A DNA stretch of 64,000 nucleotides. Source: Talaromyces rugulosus (Eukaryota > Ascomycota > Eurotiomycetes > Eurotiales > Trichocomaceae). Made by a program: the position numbers and the translations under genes. A model generated the notes under the pieces. It was not told where the DNA came from. It searched no databases and saw only the letters and a list, made by a program, of their open reading frames with translations. The stretch covers positions 1,248,001 to 1,312,000 of the forward strand of contig NC_049564.1 of the NCBI RefSeq assembly GCF_013368755.1. Direction: 5' to 3'. This document shows positions 45,864 to 60,025 of this stretch, piece after piece (within the stretch, counting starts at the first letter, position 1; every line of letters begins with the position of its first letter).

Positions 45864-47009
45864 ATGATTCAACCGCTGCGGTTAGCCCGCCACCAGGAGC
45901 GCGCACTCGTCACTCTGAATAGATGCGCTCGCACAGCACAGGCGCGGACACAAATATCCTTTCGATCTTTAACATCAGCGTCGTTCCCACTTCCGACAAC
46001 GTCAAAATTCCCCGAGCCAACCTGCGAATGCGCTCCCACTCCCTCGATGCCGGAAGGACTGCCGATCGATCATCAGCGACCGCTGAACGCCACTATGGCT
46101 CCATATACACAACAGATCTTGGTATCAACGGGGAAATCCGACTGGACGAGTCGTATCGAAGATGATGGCGAGGGGGAAAGCTGGGGGGGTTTGATTCGAG
46201 GAATAAAAGGCCTGTTTGGGCGAGGGGGGAAATATGCTGATGTTTGTTGACTTCCTCCTTCTATATTGCCGGGTCTGACAAGATACAAAAAATAGCCTTA
46301 TAATAATCTGGTTGTGACCACGTCTTCGCTTACACCTTCGCCGTCCACGTCGCCGGAATTCGCATCTGCTTTTCTTTTCCCTGCTTTTAAATATGTACCC
46401 AAGATCCCGATTGCAACAACTTCGGCCTCCGAGACAACGAGCCTCGAGACGTTTGCACGCGCTTTATTGCTTCCTCGTGAACTCCATCCCGCTCATCCCG
46501 ACTTGCCAGAATCTAAAAAGAGCGCAATGATACGATCACCGGAGCTCGCGTCGCATTTCCCGGAAATACTCGATATCAAACAATCACCGACAATATTGAT
46601 CTGTGGGCATGGAGGGCGAGATATGCGTTGTGGAATAATGCAGCCCGTTTTACAGGCCGAGTTTGAGCGCGTCCTACGGAGGAAAGGCTTTACTACGACT
46701 GGAGACGAAAACAACAACTTCATAGTGGATGGAACGAGCCATGCGAATATTGCTGCCATCAGTCACATCGGCGGACACAAATATGCGGGCAATGTGATTA
46801 TCTATATCCCGCCTGGGCTTACAGCCACTTCATCTAGCCTCTCCGAAAAGGCACCTGCTAGTCCATTGGCCGGTAAAGGAATATGGTACGGCCGTGTCGA
46901 GCCCAAGCATGTAGAAGGTATTGTAGAAGAGACCATCTTCAAGGGAAATGTGGTTGAAGATCATTTCCGCGGGGGCATTGGGATGGATGGTGAGATTTAT
47001 AGATTATGA
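45864..47009 (+). CDS. AIM32: AIM32-like mitochondrial thioredoxin-fold ferredoxin-like protein
   Basis: Two exons (45864-46241, 46296-47009) give 363 residues. The first 35 or so residues are Arg-rich without acids (MIQPLRLARHQERAL...), a mitochondrial targeting sequence. The C-terminal sucrase/ferredoxin-like domain shows ICGHGGRDMRCGIMQP and SHIGGHKYAGNVIIYIP, the conserved Cys and His sets that in this family carry a [2Fe-2S] cluster in the matrix. WYGRVEPKHVEGIVEETI is also typical. In yeast, AIM32 is linked to redox quality control of the mitochondrial import and inner membrane; the role here is inferred from family. The intron donor is GTTTGT. Confidence 0.88.
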
Positions 47010-50505
<3,496 letters not shown>

Positions 50506-51304
50506 GGTGTGGTGTAGTCCTGTAAGATATCGATTGTAGATTCACTGTGTATAGCAATGAGGGTCTTTGAATAGAGGATTTGTGATGAATTCTAGTAAAA
50601 AGCGCAAGCGGAGACATGGAACAGAAGATCCGACAACGGCGAAAGTGAGCACCTTGTTGAGTATCTTCGATGTACCACCAGAAAAGAGGAGAGAAGAGCA
50701 CACGAGCCCCCTCACTTCCCCTCATGAGGGACGTTCCAGAAAAGGCTTAGCGTGCGGGGAGGGTGCTTCTCGCCAGCGGGTCTGTATTGGCCAGATCGGG
50801 CGAATCAGATGTGGTTCTTCCTATTCGGGACAAGTCCCTGGGTGGGGCTGGCCGGAAAGGGAAAGACTACTAAACCGGCTTATTGGAGGACCCCCGCACA
50901 GTCCGAGGATTGTTTTTCCTAGTTGGATGGATTGAATAATACTGCCGGGTGCGGAGGGTGGGAAGAAGCTGGTTGCGATGGGGTAACAGGAAATGAGCAC
51001 TGGGCCTGTCAGCTCCGTGGTGGCATGGTCCCATCGAGGAGGGGTCGAATTGCTATATAATGTGCGGTCGCCTTCGCCTTTTTCTGTCTCACTAGTCAAT
51101 CACATACTCTCTATCCCTGGGTTGTTTCAAAGTGCAAGGTATGTGAGCAATAAAGATGGCGTCACTAGATCGGGCCCTTTCCTTCTTCGTGCCTTCCCCG
51201 CGCGTGCCTGCCTCTGCTAACCTCGATCGACCCTGCAGGGAATAAATACTTAAACACCACCTTCTATCTATCTCATCTGTCTAACATCTTCTCATCTTTT
51301 CACA
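50506..51304. promoter_or_regulatory. promoter region of formate dehydrogenase
   Basis: 799 bp without a gene. It includes a TATATAA box at 51054-51060 about 245 bp before the ATG and a pyrimidine-rich leader before the start, consistent with a strongly expressed inducible gene. Confidence 0.5.
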
Positions 51305-52627
51305 ATGGTACTTTCCCGCTCCCTTTTTCGTCAATTCCAGCGTCCTGCTGCCTCCCTCTTCGCCTCTCGTCCCTTGAGGGCGGCGCCGGCGCCTGTCTTT
51401 TCTGGAATCCGTACGCTGACCGCAACTGCTGCCCAACAGGGTAAAGTCTTGTTGGTCCTCTACGATGTAAGTATCTTCAATTACCTTTTCAAGTCGCACA
51501 GCTCACACGAACAACAGGGTGGCGAGCACGCCAAGCAGGAGCCTGCTCTTCTCGGAACCACCGAGAACGAACTTGGTATCCGCAAGTGGCTCGAGGACCA
51601 GGGCCACACTCTCGTGACTACTTCCGACAAGGAAGGCGAGAACTCGACCTTTGACAAGGAATTGGTCGACGCCGAAGTCATCATCACCACCCCGTGAGTT
51701 TTGCGACTGGATGGTCAGGTTCACAAGCTAACCCTCGATAGTTTCCACCCTGGCTACCTCACTGCTGAGCGTCTGGCCAAGGCCAAGAAGCTCAAGATTG
51801 CCATTACTGCTGGTATCGGTTCCGACCACGTCGACCTGAACGCTGCCAACAAGACCAACGGTGGTATCACCGTTGCTGAAGTCACCGGATCCAACGTGGT
51901 CTCTGTCGCCGAGCACGTTGTCATGACTATCCTGACCCTCGTCCGCAACTTTGTCCCTGCCCACGACCAAGTTCGTAACGGTGACTGGAACGTCGCTGCT
52001 GTCGCCAAGAACGAGTATGACTTGGAGGGCAAGACCGTCGGTACCGTCGCTGTTGGCCGAATTGGCGAGCGTGTTCTGCGCCGCCTCAAGCCCTTTGACT
52101 GCAAGGAGCTTCTCTACTACGACTACCAGCCCTTGAAGCCTGAGGTTGAGAAGGAGATTGGTGCTCGCCGCGTTGACACCCTCGAGGAGTTGGTCGCCCA
52201 GTGTGATGTCGTTACCATCAACTGCCCTCTTCACGAGAAGACCCGCGGTCTGTTCAACAAGGACCTCATTGCCAAGATGAAGCCCGGCTCATGGCTCGTC
52301 AACACTGCCCGTGGTGCCATCGTTGTCAAGGAGGATGTCGCCGAGGCTCTGAAGAGCGGTCACCTGCGCGGATACGGTGGTGATGTGTGGTTCCCCCAGC
52401 CTGCGCCCAAGGATCACCCTCTGCGTTATGCCGAGCACCCATGGGGCGGTGGCAACGCCATGGTGCCTCACATGTCTGGTACTTCGATTGATGCCCAGGT
52501 ACGCTATGCCAAGGGTACCAAGGACATTCTTGACAGCTACTTCTCTGGTCGCCACGACTACCGCCCTGAGGATTTGATTGTTTACCAGGGTGACTATGCC
52601 ACCAAGGCTTATGGCCAGCGCAAGTAA
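51305..52627 (+). CDS. aciA: NAD-dependent formate dehydrogenase, mitochondrial
   Basis: Three exons (51305-51466, 51518-51693, 51742-52627) give 407 residues. It oxidises formate to CO2 with NAD+. The first 40 or so residues are an Arg-rich mitochondrial presequence. The D-2-hydroxyacid dehydrogenase fold is complete: [14 protein letters not shown], the substrate segment [19 protein letters not shown], the NAD motif [50 protein letters not shown] with the catalytic Arg region upstream, and the catalytic His in MVPHMSGTS. The glycine motif reads AVGRIG rather than GAGRIG, which is seen in some fungal members and should not abolish NAD binding. The symbol is borrowed from Aspergillus nidulans. 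Codon use is strongly biased, in line with high expression. Confidence 0.95.
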
Positions 52628-53069
52628 TTAAAATAGTTAGGTGTTTGAAGTTTTTGTATATATGAATAATGATTATGATTCGTCACATTAATTGGAAATT
52701 TCATTTGGAGTAGAGCGCAACAATCAAATGTAAAGCTCATCATTGCTGAAATAAAGTAAGAAATATGACTATTCATGTTACATAATTCAAGCTTCAACGT
52801 TTTGACCCGCTGACGACAGGATTCATCTGATGTGTTCGAGCACGACCGTCGGTGTCTCTCCAGGTGCGGCATGCAAAATTCTTTGACACTGGCAAACCAG
52901 CAGGACTCTCCCACCGAAAATTTTTCTGCCTCGCCATGTTTGGTCTTTATTTTAGCACACTGCACCGTCTGTGCATTATTTTCACGAGAACCTCAGAACG
53001 CAGTCTTCCCGACTAAGACCTGTCGTGCTTTTTCTTTTTCTCTCTCTTCAGTTCAAAATCTCAAGCAAC
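52628..53069. other. intergenic, no feature seen
   Basis: 442 bp between formate dehydrogenase and the BTB-like gene. A T/C-rich leader precedes the next ATG. Confidence 0.5.
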
Positions 53070-53915
53070 ATGTCCCAAAGGAAATCTCGACTCGCCCCAA
53101 TGACAGGGGATTCTCGATTTGTATTTGTTGGTGACACGCCCTTCGTCGTTCAGAAACCGCTTATCCAAGCCACATCAGATCTCTTCAAGGACACCGAGGT
53201 CGAACACCTGCCTGACGAAAAGCCCAACGACTTCAACAAATATCTCAGCTGGGCAGAAGGAAAAGGCATCCCTGACGAAGAAGACTCAAACCCCCGATGG
53301 TGGAATTCTGCAGGCAACGACGATGATGACGACGACGACGACGACGACACATGGCTAGATCTTGGGGGTCTGTGGTTCTTTGGCGGCCGTATCGGCGCGC
53401 GCCAATTCCAAGACGCGGTGATTATTAAATGTATGGAAAAACGGCGGTGTAAAACGAATCCGCTCAACGACTTGACCGTGGATCATTTCTTCAGCTCGCT
53501 GTTTCCAGAAAAGACGCCGTTTCACACGTTTCTGGTGGATACGTGTTTCATGACGATGATTGATGAGGATGAAATGTCAGAGTACGATAATATGGTCTTT
53601 CAGATGGCGTGCAGTGCCAGACAGGCGTTTTTGTCCGAGGTCATTTCGAAAATGATGATAGAGAAGAGAAAAAGGGAAAAACGAAAACGAGAAGGAAACG
53701 AAGATACCGAAGAGTCTGAAAACCCAGCGATTAGAATGAACGTTCTCTTTGACTACATTGTCTCGTCTTCGCCTCCGTATGACGACAAAAAATCACCCGC
53801 TGCTAGAAGGGCTGATGATAGCAGCGACGAGGACGAGAGGGGCAGCACTCGTATGCGTGGCTCGGTGAAGCTGGATCTGATTAAGCGGGTTCTCAAGAAT
53901 GGAACTGTGGATTGA
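53070..53915 (+). CDS. acidic BTB/POZ-like protein, otherwise uncharacterised
   Basis: Single exon of 281 residues from the ATG at 53070; the in-frame ATG-less extension upstream lacks coding character. The N-terminal half resembles a divergent fungal BTB/POZ domain: FVFVGDTPFVVQKPLIQATSDLF, then HLPDEKPNDFNKYLSWAEGKG and, after a run of about ten aspartates, LWFFGGRIGARQFQDAVI. These correspond to the usual VHK-LL, LPEDDP-FE-FL-WL and ADK--I--L-NA positions. The Asp run sits in the loop between them. The C-terminal third is highly charged, with a basic KRKREKRKRE patch that could be a nuclear signal. The BTB assignment is by eye and moderate. Confidence 0.62.
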   Translation: MSQRKSRLAPMTGDSRFVFVGDTPFVVQKPLIQATSDLFKDTEVEHLPDEKPNDFNKYLSWAEGKGIPDEEDSNPRWWNSAGNDDDDDDDDDDTWLDLGGLWFFGGRIGARQFQDAVIIKCMEKRRCKTNPLNDLTVDHFFSSLFPEKTPFHTFLVDTCFMTMIDEDEMSEYDNMVFQMACSARQAFLSEVISKMMIEKRKREKRKREGNEDTEESENPAIRMNVLFDYIVSSSPPYDDKKSPAARRADDSSDEDERGSTRMRGSVKLDLIKRVLKNGTVD

Positions 53916-56826
53916 TCTAAAGCTATTCGAGAGAATGGTCCAGGGTGCCAGTCTTGTGAGACAAGTTTTACGAGTGTGTTGGTTAGCGTTAGTACTAAGG
54001 GTTCCTGTGGAAGCTTGACAGGACATTGAATTCGTGGCTGTATTACTATTCATTAATCTTTACTCATTTCAAAAAAAAAAAAAAAAAACGTGGCCATGAC
54101 TAATGTGACGACATATTATGTAACAAAAGCCTAAAAAGTAAAAACCCATGAGACTTTGAATGAAGCTTAATATGGAAAGTTTATCACGGATAACTATTTT
54201 TGGCTCTCGGCCCGTTCCCGAGCGGGTCCATCTATAATTAGCAAACGGGAACCTTTTTTTTACACCTACTGTTACGGTTACGCATGTACTATGGAGTCAT
54301 GCATGCTGTAGAACGGTGGTAATATTCTAGAAGACTTCTAGGGGGAAAAAAAATCCAGGAACGCATACCAACGTCAAGGCTGATCGGTATATATTGACCG
54401 TTATTGCTATTGGCTGATGTGGTATCCCATCTTACTCAGCCGAACTGCATAATGGTTACAAGAAGTAACTAGCTCGCGATATTTGGCACCTATCCCGAGA
54501 GTCCGGAGCACATCCCGTTTGTAGTAATTCATCCTACGTAGTTGGCTCCCATACTGGTAGCTGATTGCGACCTGAATGATCAAGGTTGTCAAGGGCTAAA
54601 AGAAACACACACCTGCATGCCCGTTTGTCAGCTGATAGGTTTGGACCCCACCAGGAGTCGTTTGCGGGTAACGAATGATATTGGAGAATAGCCCATCTGC
54701 TTCTTAGTTTGTAATCTTTTTTTAAACTTTTATATTGTTTTTCTTTTCTTTTCTTTTTTTTTAACAGGTCAACTGATGTCTTTCAGGTATGTTGGGAAAT
54801 GTTTCTGGGTAATGGCTTTTTATTCGTACACCACCACGTCACCAAGCCATCTAAACAAACCGGGCAACCGGGCAAACAGGGCTGCGCACCGCCCCAGATG
54901 GCCCTGCATGCATGCAGATTCCAGAAGTAGGATATGCATCATGCATTATTTTTCCCCTCCGTTCGCATCCTCGCATCCTCGTAGGGCTGAGTTCAGGGGG
55001 GCAGAAAAACTTGCATGAAAGAAACATCCCCGGCCCGTCAAACGGTGTTGATACACACAGGGGATATGGTTGGTAGATGCCCTTTTTTTTTAATATTCGG
55101 AGATCTATTATTATTATTTCGCTTGTTGCAGGTTGTAACTGGTTGCACAAAAGAAACAGAAAGAAAAAAGTCTTGGTTTCGGCCCGATTTGTCTCGGCTT
55201 TACCGGCTGAGGAAGACAAGAGAAAGAGGGGGAAAAAAAGCATAGAAACGGGAAAATGAGTCACATCCGTGCATTACCGTCCTGTCAGAATCTAAGTTGT
55301 CTAGTTGGATCAAGGTGATTATCAAAAACGTTCCGCCACCGGGATGGCTCGGTACAACCAGTAAGTTGGTATACGGAGTATTATGCACAACCGTTGCGTT
55401 TGACAGCTCGTATGGATTACGCCCGCCGGCCGGCTTCTCGGGATTCAAAAAATTTGCCGTCCTGTTACACATGGCTGTGTAAAGCTAATAAGAATACGAA
55501 TAGCACTACTGTTTCTAGAAACGGTCTAGAAGCTTAGGAGAGGTGGGTTCCCGGTTGACTCATTGTTGCTTATTGTTTCGAAGATTGGATGGATCTGGTC
55601 TTGTCTCGGATTGCTGAGATGTGGGACTGGTTTAATGAGACCGTTTACGTGCCGAGAAACAGCCGTGAAACGGTAGACAAATTCACCTTGGAATTATTTA
55701 GCATGTAACTATGTATCCATTCTACCCTCCTGGACAAAGATGTTTGGTGCGAAACCGATTACTAAAACGGGAAACGTGGCTTCCACGCGGCTGGACTTGG
55801 CTGCATCACAGTACGGATACGTAGTAACGTACTATTAATACGCAGTTGTAGTAAGTACGTGGTAGTAAGACCAAGACCTGCAAGTAGATCAGCCGTCCGA
55901 TCTACGTCCCACGTCCTGCGAAGTAATATGCAGCATTCCAACACTCCGGGACCAACCATTTCGCTGAGCCAACAAACGGCTAGTTTGCTTCACGTAACTC
56001 CCTTCGCAGCCCAAGAGCCAAGGATTTGCGGAATTCAGCCACCAAAGTGGGCATGCAGGACTAAATTAAGTTGCTCTAGTCTTTTCTAGAAGAATCGCGC
56101 CCGGATGACTGTGCTGCACTGCTGATTGGCAATTCCGGGATGATTCAATTTTACTAGGCCCGTCCAATCGCGGCCGAGAACCTCGATGTGATATACATAG
56201 TAGTGACCACTGACTGCCTCTAGAGTCTAGTGAGAATAGTGCCAAATAGTCGAAAATCGGATGATTATAATCATCAACCCGCAACGTGGCAGTCATCATG
56301 CATCCATGCAGAGAATCTGTAAAACAACACGGTATTAGTATACGATACGCGCATTCTGTTGAAGCCTAGCAGGCCCTCAGGCAACCGTTGACTCACGCTG
56401 ACTCACAGCAAATAGTAATTAGTGATCGCAAATAATTACGTGGAAAAATCGAGTCTTCGAGAACAAGCCAAGAAGTTCAAACAGGCCTGTTACTAATTAA
56501 TCTTATGCTACAAGCCACAACTTCGCGGGCCCGCTTTCTTGCACCCACCACCGGACTGATTTTATACCGGAGTAATAATACAAACAGACGGCACGTCCAC
56601 ATAATCATAACAGCAATAATAATGATTACCGTATTTAGCTTACACCACCATGTGCCAAAACGAGGCTTGGTGGGGCGGCGATTGGCCCCGGCGGTGCCTG
56701 GTGCCTGGGCAGTGAGAGCGCCGCATCTCTTCAGCGAGCTATACTGACCGGACCCTTTTTGTTCTCTCTCGTTTCTTCAGGCGGTGCATGGTGCTAGTTC
56801 CTTCAGTCAGCAGCGAGGGCCGCCAT
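53916..56826. other. 2.9-kb gene-poor intergenic region
   Basis: No ORF with coding character, tRNA or transposon was recognised. It contains poly-A and poly-T runs and a small inverted repeat with ACGTACT/AGTACGT arms around 55828-55862. It is unusually long for this window and probably holds extended regulatory sequence for the peptide gene at 57086. Confidence 0.5.
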
Positions 56827-56834
56827 TATAAATA
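56827..56834 (+). promoter_or_regulatory. TATA box (TATAAATA) of the small-peptide gene
   Basis: A consensus TATA element 259 bp upstream of the main ATG at 57086 and 143 bp upstream of the short uORF at 56970. It places the uORF inside the predicted leader. Confidence 0.55.
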
Positions 56835-56969
56835 CTTCGTGTCGATCCCCCACTGGAATTGAGTTTTGTTTCCTTGATATACAACACCATCATCCAACTT
56901 GTACATTGCTTGTCCCTATACAGCCTCAGTTATATCAGTCTCAACTCACTGTTAACATCCACTCATCTT

Positions 56970-56993
56970 ATGGGCCGCGGCGGATACAACTGA
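56970..56993 (+). CDS. upstream ORF encoding MGRGGYN
   Basis: Eight codons, ATG to TGA, encode exactly MGRGGYN, the same first seven residues as the downstream 42-residue ORF. At DNA level the two differ only at one wobble base over about 21 nt (GGA versus GGT). It lies between a TATA box and the main ATG and so is likely in the transcript leader. It could be translated as an independent peptide, regulate the downstream ORF, or be a relic of an internal duplication. Confidence 0.5.
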   Translation: MGRGGYN

Positions 56994-57085
56994 ACATTGA
57001 ACAAACAACACTTGAACATTCACATATCATACACAACATATTATATACAGACCCAACCCAACCCAGCGTCTATCCAACTGCAAAA

Positions 57086-57214
57086 ATGGGCCGCGGCGGT
57101 TACAACGTTCCACCTAGCGAGCCTTCGCCTCCCTCGCCCTCTCGTCATCAGGGCATTCACCACGGCACAATGCGAGGTCGCGGAGGATACAACGGTGTCC
57201 ACGAGGACGTCTGA
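57086..57214 (+). CDS. small peptide with repeated GRGGYN motif
   Basis: The ORF is 42 residues. It starts MGRGGYNVPPSEPSP, has a Pro/Ser/His linker, then MRGRGGYNGVHEDV and the stop. The GRGGYN box is therefore present twice, and a third time in the uORF at 56970. The start context (CAAAAATGG) is good. The repeat recalls the Gly-Arg-Gly-Gly boxes of short fungal stress-induced proteins such as DUF3602 (GRGGxGN type), but the fit is loose and from memory. No signal peptide is present. It is convergent with the mitochondrial GTPase gene, with 55 bp between stops, and is preceded by a long gene-poor region, which suggests complex regulation. Confidence 0.6.
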   Translation: MGRGGYNVPPSEPSPPSPSRHQGIHHGTMRGRGGYNGVHEDV

Positions 57215-57269
57215 TGTCGACGGAGAAGGACCGGCGAGATGATCTCTCTCTCCTTTTTTTTCAGCAGCA

Positions 57270-59370
57270 TCACTTGCCAACACAAAACCTAGCCCTTGTC
57301 AGCAACGAAACTTGATATTTGGTTAGGGTTTGATCGCCAGCTGCTGAAAAAAAAAAGACTCACTTCTCAAACACCACTCCTAGAACATCCTCGACATCTC
57401 CGCCTTCTCCTCGCCCGGTGATCTTCGCTAGACTTTCTGCTGCAGACCGCAGATGCTCTGCGGCTGTCACGATGTCTACCTCTGTTTCCATATTGACGAC
57501 TGTATTATTACCTGTGTACTTTTTATGAACGAAATTGTCCTTATCAGCATCATCATCAGACGGCGTTTTCGATAGTGTTTTTTGCCTTTCGGTTTGGATT
57601 TCATCAAGAGCATCAGCGTGGGTTTCGGCAAATAGAGCGGTGTCGGTATTGGTATCATATAGAAAGTCTTCCAGATGTTGCAAGCATGTTTGTAAATTAG
57701 AGCGTTGTCGATGCGTTACTCCCAGCGAGTCTTCCCAGTATGAAATATCATTTGCCTCTTTGCTTTCTCCCAGTCCTTCTGCTGTTGTAAGCTCCTTGAA
57801 CGTAGTGATTAGTCCGCGCAGGAATGCTTGTATATGCCCAGGATCTGCCACAACCAGCCCGGACTCGTCTTCGGACTCCTTGCACGAGATGGAGAAAACC
57901 CGGTGGGCCGGTATTCCCGCGAACAAAGTTCTGACATGATCGATCAGCCTGCCAACAACTTCCTCCCGGCTGTGCGCTGGTAGTTTGTCTGATTTATTAA
58001 TAGCAACCATGAGCCGCTTGCCCTGTTTTTGACAAGCTTGAACCGCCTCCAACAGCTCCGGGTCAACAGCTAGCATCGTCGGCGACGATGACGATGAGCC
58101 AACCGACAGCACCACAACGACAACATCCGACTCGAGAGCGCGTGCTTTTGCGCGCCGGATGCCCTCCTGCTCAACAATACCGATAATGCCACCACTGCCA
58201 ACACCACCACCACCACTCTTGGATGACCGTAAACCGGCCATGTCTCCGAGCTTACAGTACCAACCCCCCAGATCAATCCCGACGTCCACAATATCTCGCG
58301 TCGTCCCTTCCTCTGTGCTCACAATTGCCGCCTCTCGGCCAACGATTCGATTAAGCAGCGAGCTTTTGCCCGCATTCGGCGCTCCAAGCAACGCGACTTT
58401 GATTCCACTGCGCAGCATTTCCCCCTTGGACGCATTCTCAATATGAAACCGGATCTGTCGCCGGAGCACTCGCACCTGAGCCGCAACAGAGTCAACAAGC
58501 TGCGCGGGCGACTCGTCGAAATGCTGGTCTTCCGAAAAATCGATCAACGCCTCTAGCTCCCCGCGCGCATAGAGCAGCTCGTTGCGCCAGAGTTCATAAC
58601 GTTGGGATAACGCGTTATTCGCGCCTCGTACCGCCAGCCGTCTCTGTTGTTCTGTATCTGCGTGCAGTGTGTCGCCTAATGCTTCGATCTGCGGTAGATC
58701 CAGACGGTCGTTCATAAAAGCGCGGCGCGTGAATTCTCCGGGTTCTGCGTATCGGATTGATCCGCGGTCGTTATTGTTGCATTTATCAATCGCTGCAAGC
58801 ACCGCTTTGATAATCGCTGGTCCGCCGTGCACATGCAATTCGAGTATATCTTCGCCAGTTGCTGTCCGAGGACTCGGAAAATACAGCACCAGCGCTCCTG
58901 CATCCAGAACTGTGTTTTGAGACGTCTCCTGCGACGGATCGTACAATGCTCGCAAAGCCGCAGTCCGGGGTTTGGGGTCTCGCGTTCGGGGGCATAATGA
59001 GCGATATATCTTTAAAAAAAAAAAGAAAGAAAACGTCAGATCTCCTTTGCTATATCCAAATGGAGAGGGAGGATCTTCTTACATGCAGACACGCCGGTCC
59101 AGATAGCCGAATTACTGCAATGGCAGCCCGCCCCGGCGCTGTTGACAGCGCATAAATCGTGGAATATCCATTGCTGTATCTGATTGTCGAGGTGTGGAAA
59201 TTTTTTTGAAAGATTCCCTTTCTCGTCACAGAGTGTGTGTCGCGCTGATGGCATGAAACGCATCTCGGAGCTGTCGTTATCTGCCCGACGCGGCAAGAAT
59301 TTGATAAAGGCCCATTATTATGACGAAGGACAACACCCCTAGCTGGGATCGAGAATAAAAATCTTCGCAT
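57270..59370 (-). CDS. MSS1: mitochondrial tRNA-modification GTPase MnmE/Mss1
   Basis: Three exons (59370-59083, 59009-57364, 57288-57270) give 650 residues. With Mto1/MnmG it builds the 5-carboxymethylaminomethyl group on wobble U of mitochondrial tRNAs. The N-terminus is a basic presequence, then ALSTAPGRAAIAVIRLSG and the folate-binding domain with LELHVHGGPA and EPGEFTRRAFMNDRLDL. The G domain has GAPNAGKSSLLNR, DMAGLR in place of DTAGLR, and INKSDK. The last exon is only 19 nt: without it the frame ends at FEK, with it the protein ends KFCVGK, the conserved catalytic Cys motif of this family. The donor (GTGAGTC) and acceptor (GGGCTAG) are good. Confidence 0.93.
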
Positions 59371-60025
59371 GCGCAATAGGACAAAAAAAGAAAACTTAAA
59401 AAAAGGTAGTGAGTGACGGCCGACTCGATGTTTCAAGGACTGACTACAAGTTGAGAGATCGATAAGCTCGGAATGCGGAGTCAATTAATTTACTGCTTAA
59501 AACACACCACGTGACCTCTTTATTAAACGTCGAACGACCACCTTATATTGGCTCAGTCAGGATAGTCTCCTGCTCTATCCCAGCATTCCCATGATCAGAC
59601 ATTATATGTACAGCGTAATGCAATACTAGTTTAGACTTCCCAAACAGATACAATAAAAAAAAAAGAACCACAACGAGAGAAGAAAAAAGGAGTCGGTTTA
59701 AATGCAGATTGAGCCGACAAAAAACCGAGAGATAATCAGAAAGATGTACGAAGAAATGTATGTTGTATGGTGCTGATTTATTCGGTCCAGTCATCCAGTG
59801 GCTGGAACGAGGAGACAAAAAAAAGGGGGATTCCGTCAATCAAGTAGACGCTCAGAATAGGCTCCAAATGCAAGAAACATGATATCATGTAAATATACCG
59901 AAGAACAACAAACAAAACGAAACAAAATAACGGCGCCGCCAAGTGATGTACAAAGAAAGGGAAAATAAAACAACAACAACAAGTGTTTGTCATGGAGACA
60001 AATTCCATCGAGGGAATAAATCGTA
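59371..60025. other. intergenic, promoter of Mss1 and 3' region of the formin
   Basis: 655 bp between tandem minus-strand genes. It contains A-rich runs and no ORF of coding character. Confidence 0.5.

Noticed and set aside
52020..52080. AVGRIG instead of GAGRIG in the NAD site of formate dehydrogenase
   Set aside because: The third and sixth glycines of the motif remain and all catalytic segments are intact; other fungal members are believed to share the variant, so it is not treated as a defect.
55828..55862. Small inverted repeat with ACGTACT/AGTACGT arms
   Set aside because: Arms of 7 bp with an AT-rich loop are expected by chance in a 3-kb intergenic region, and no target duplication or element was seen.
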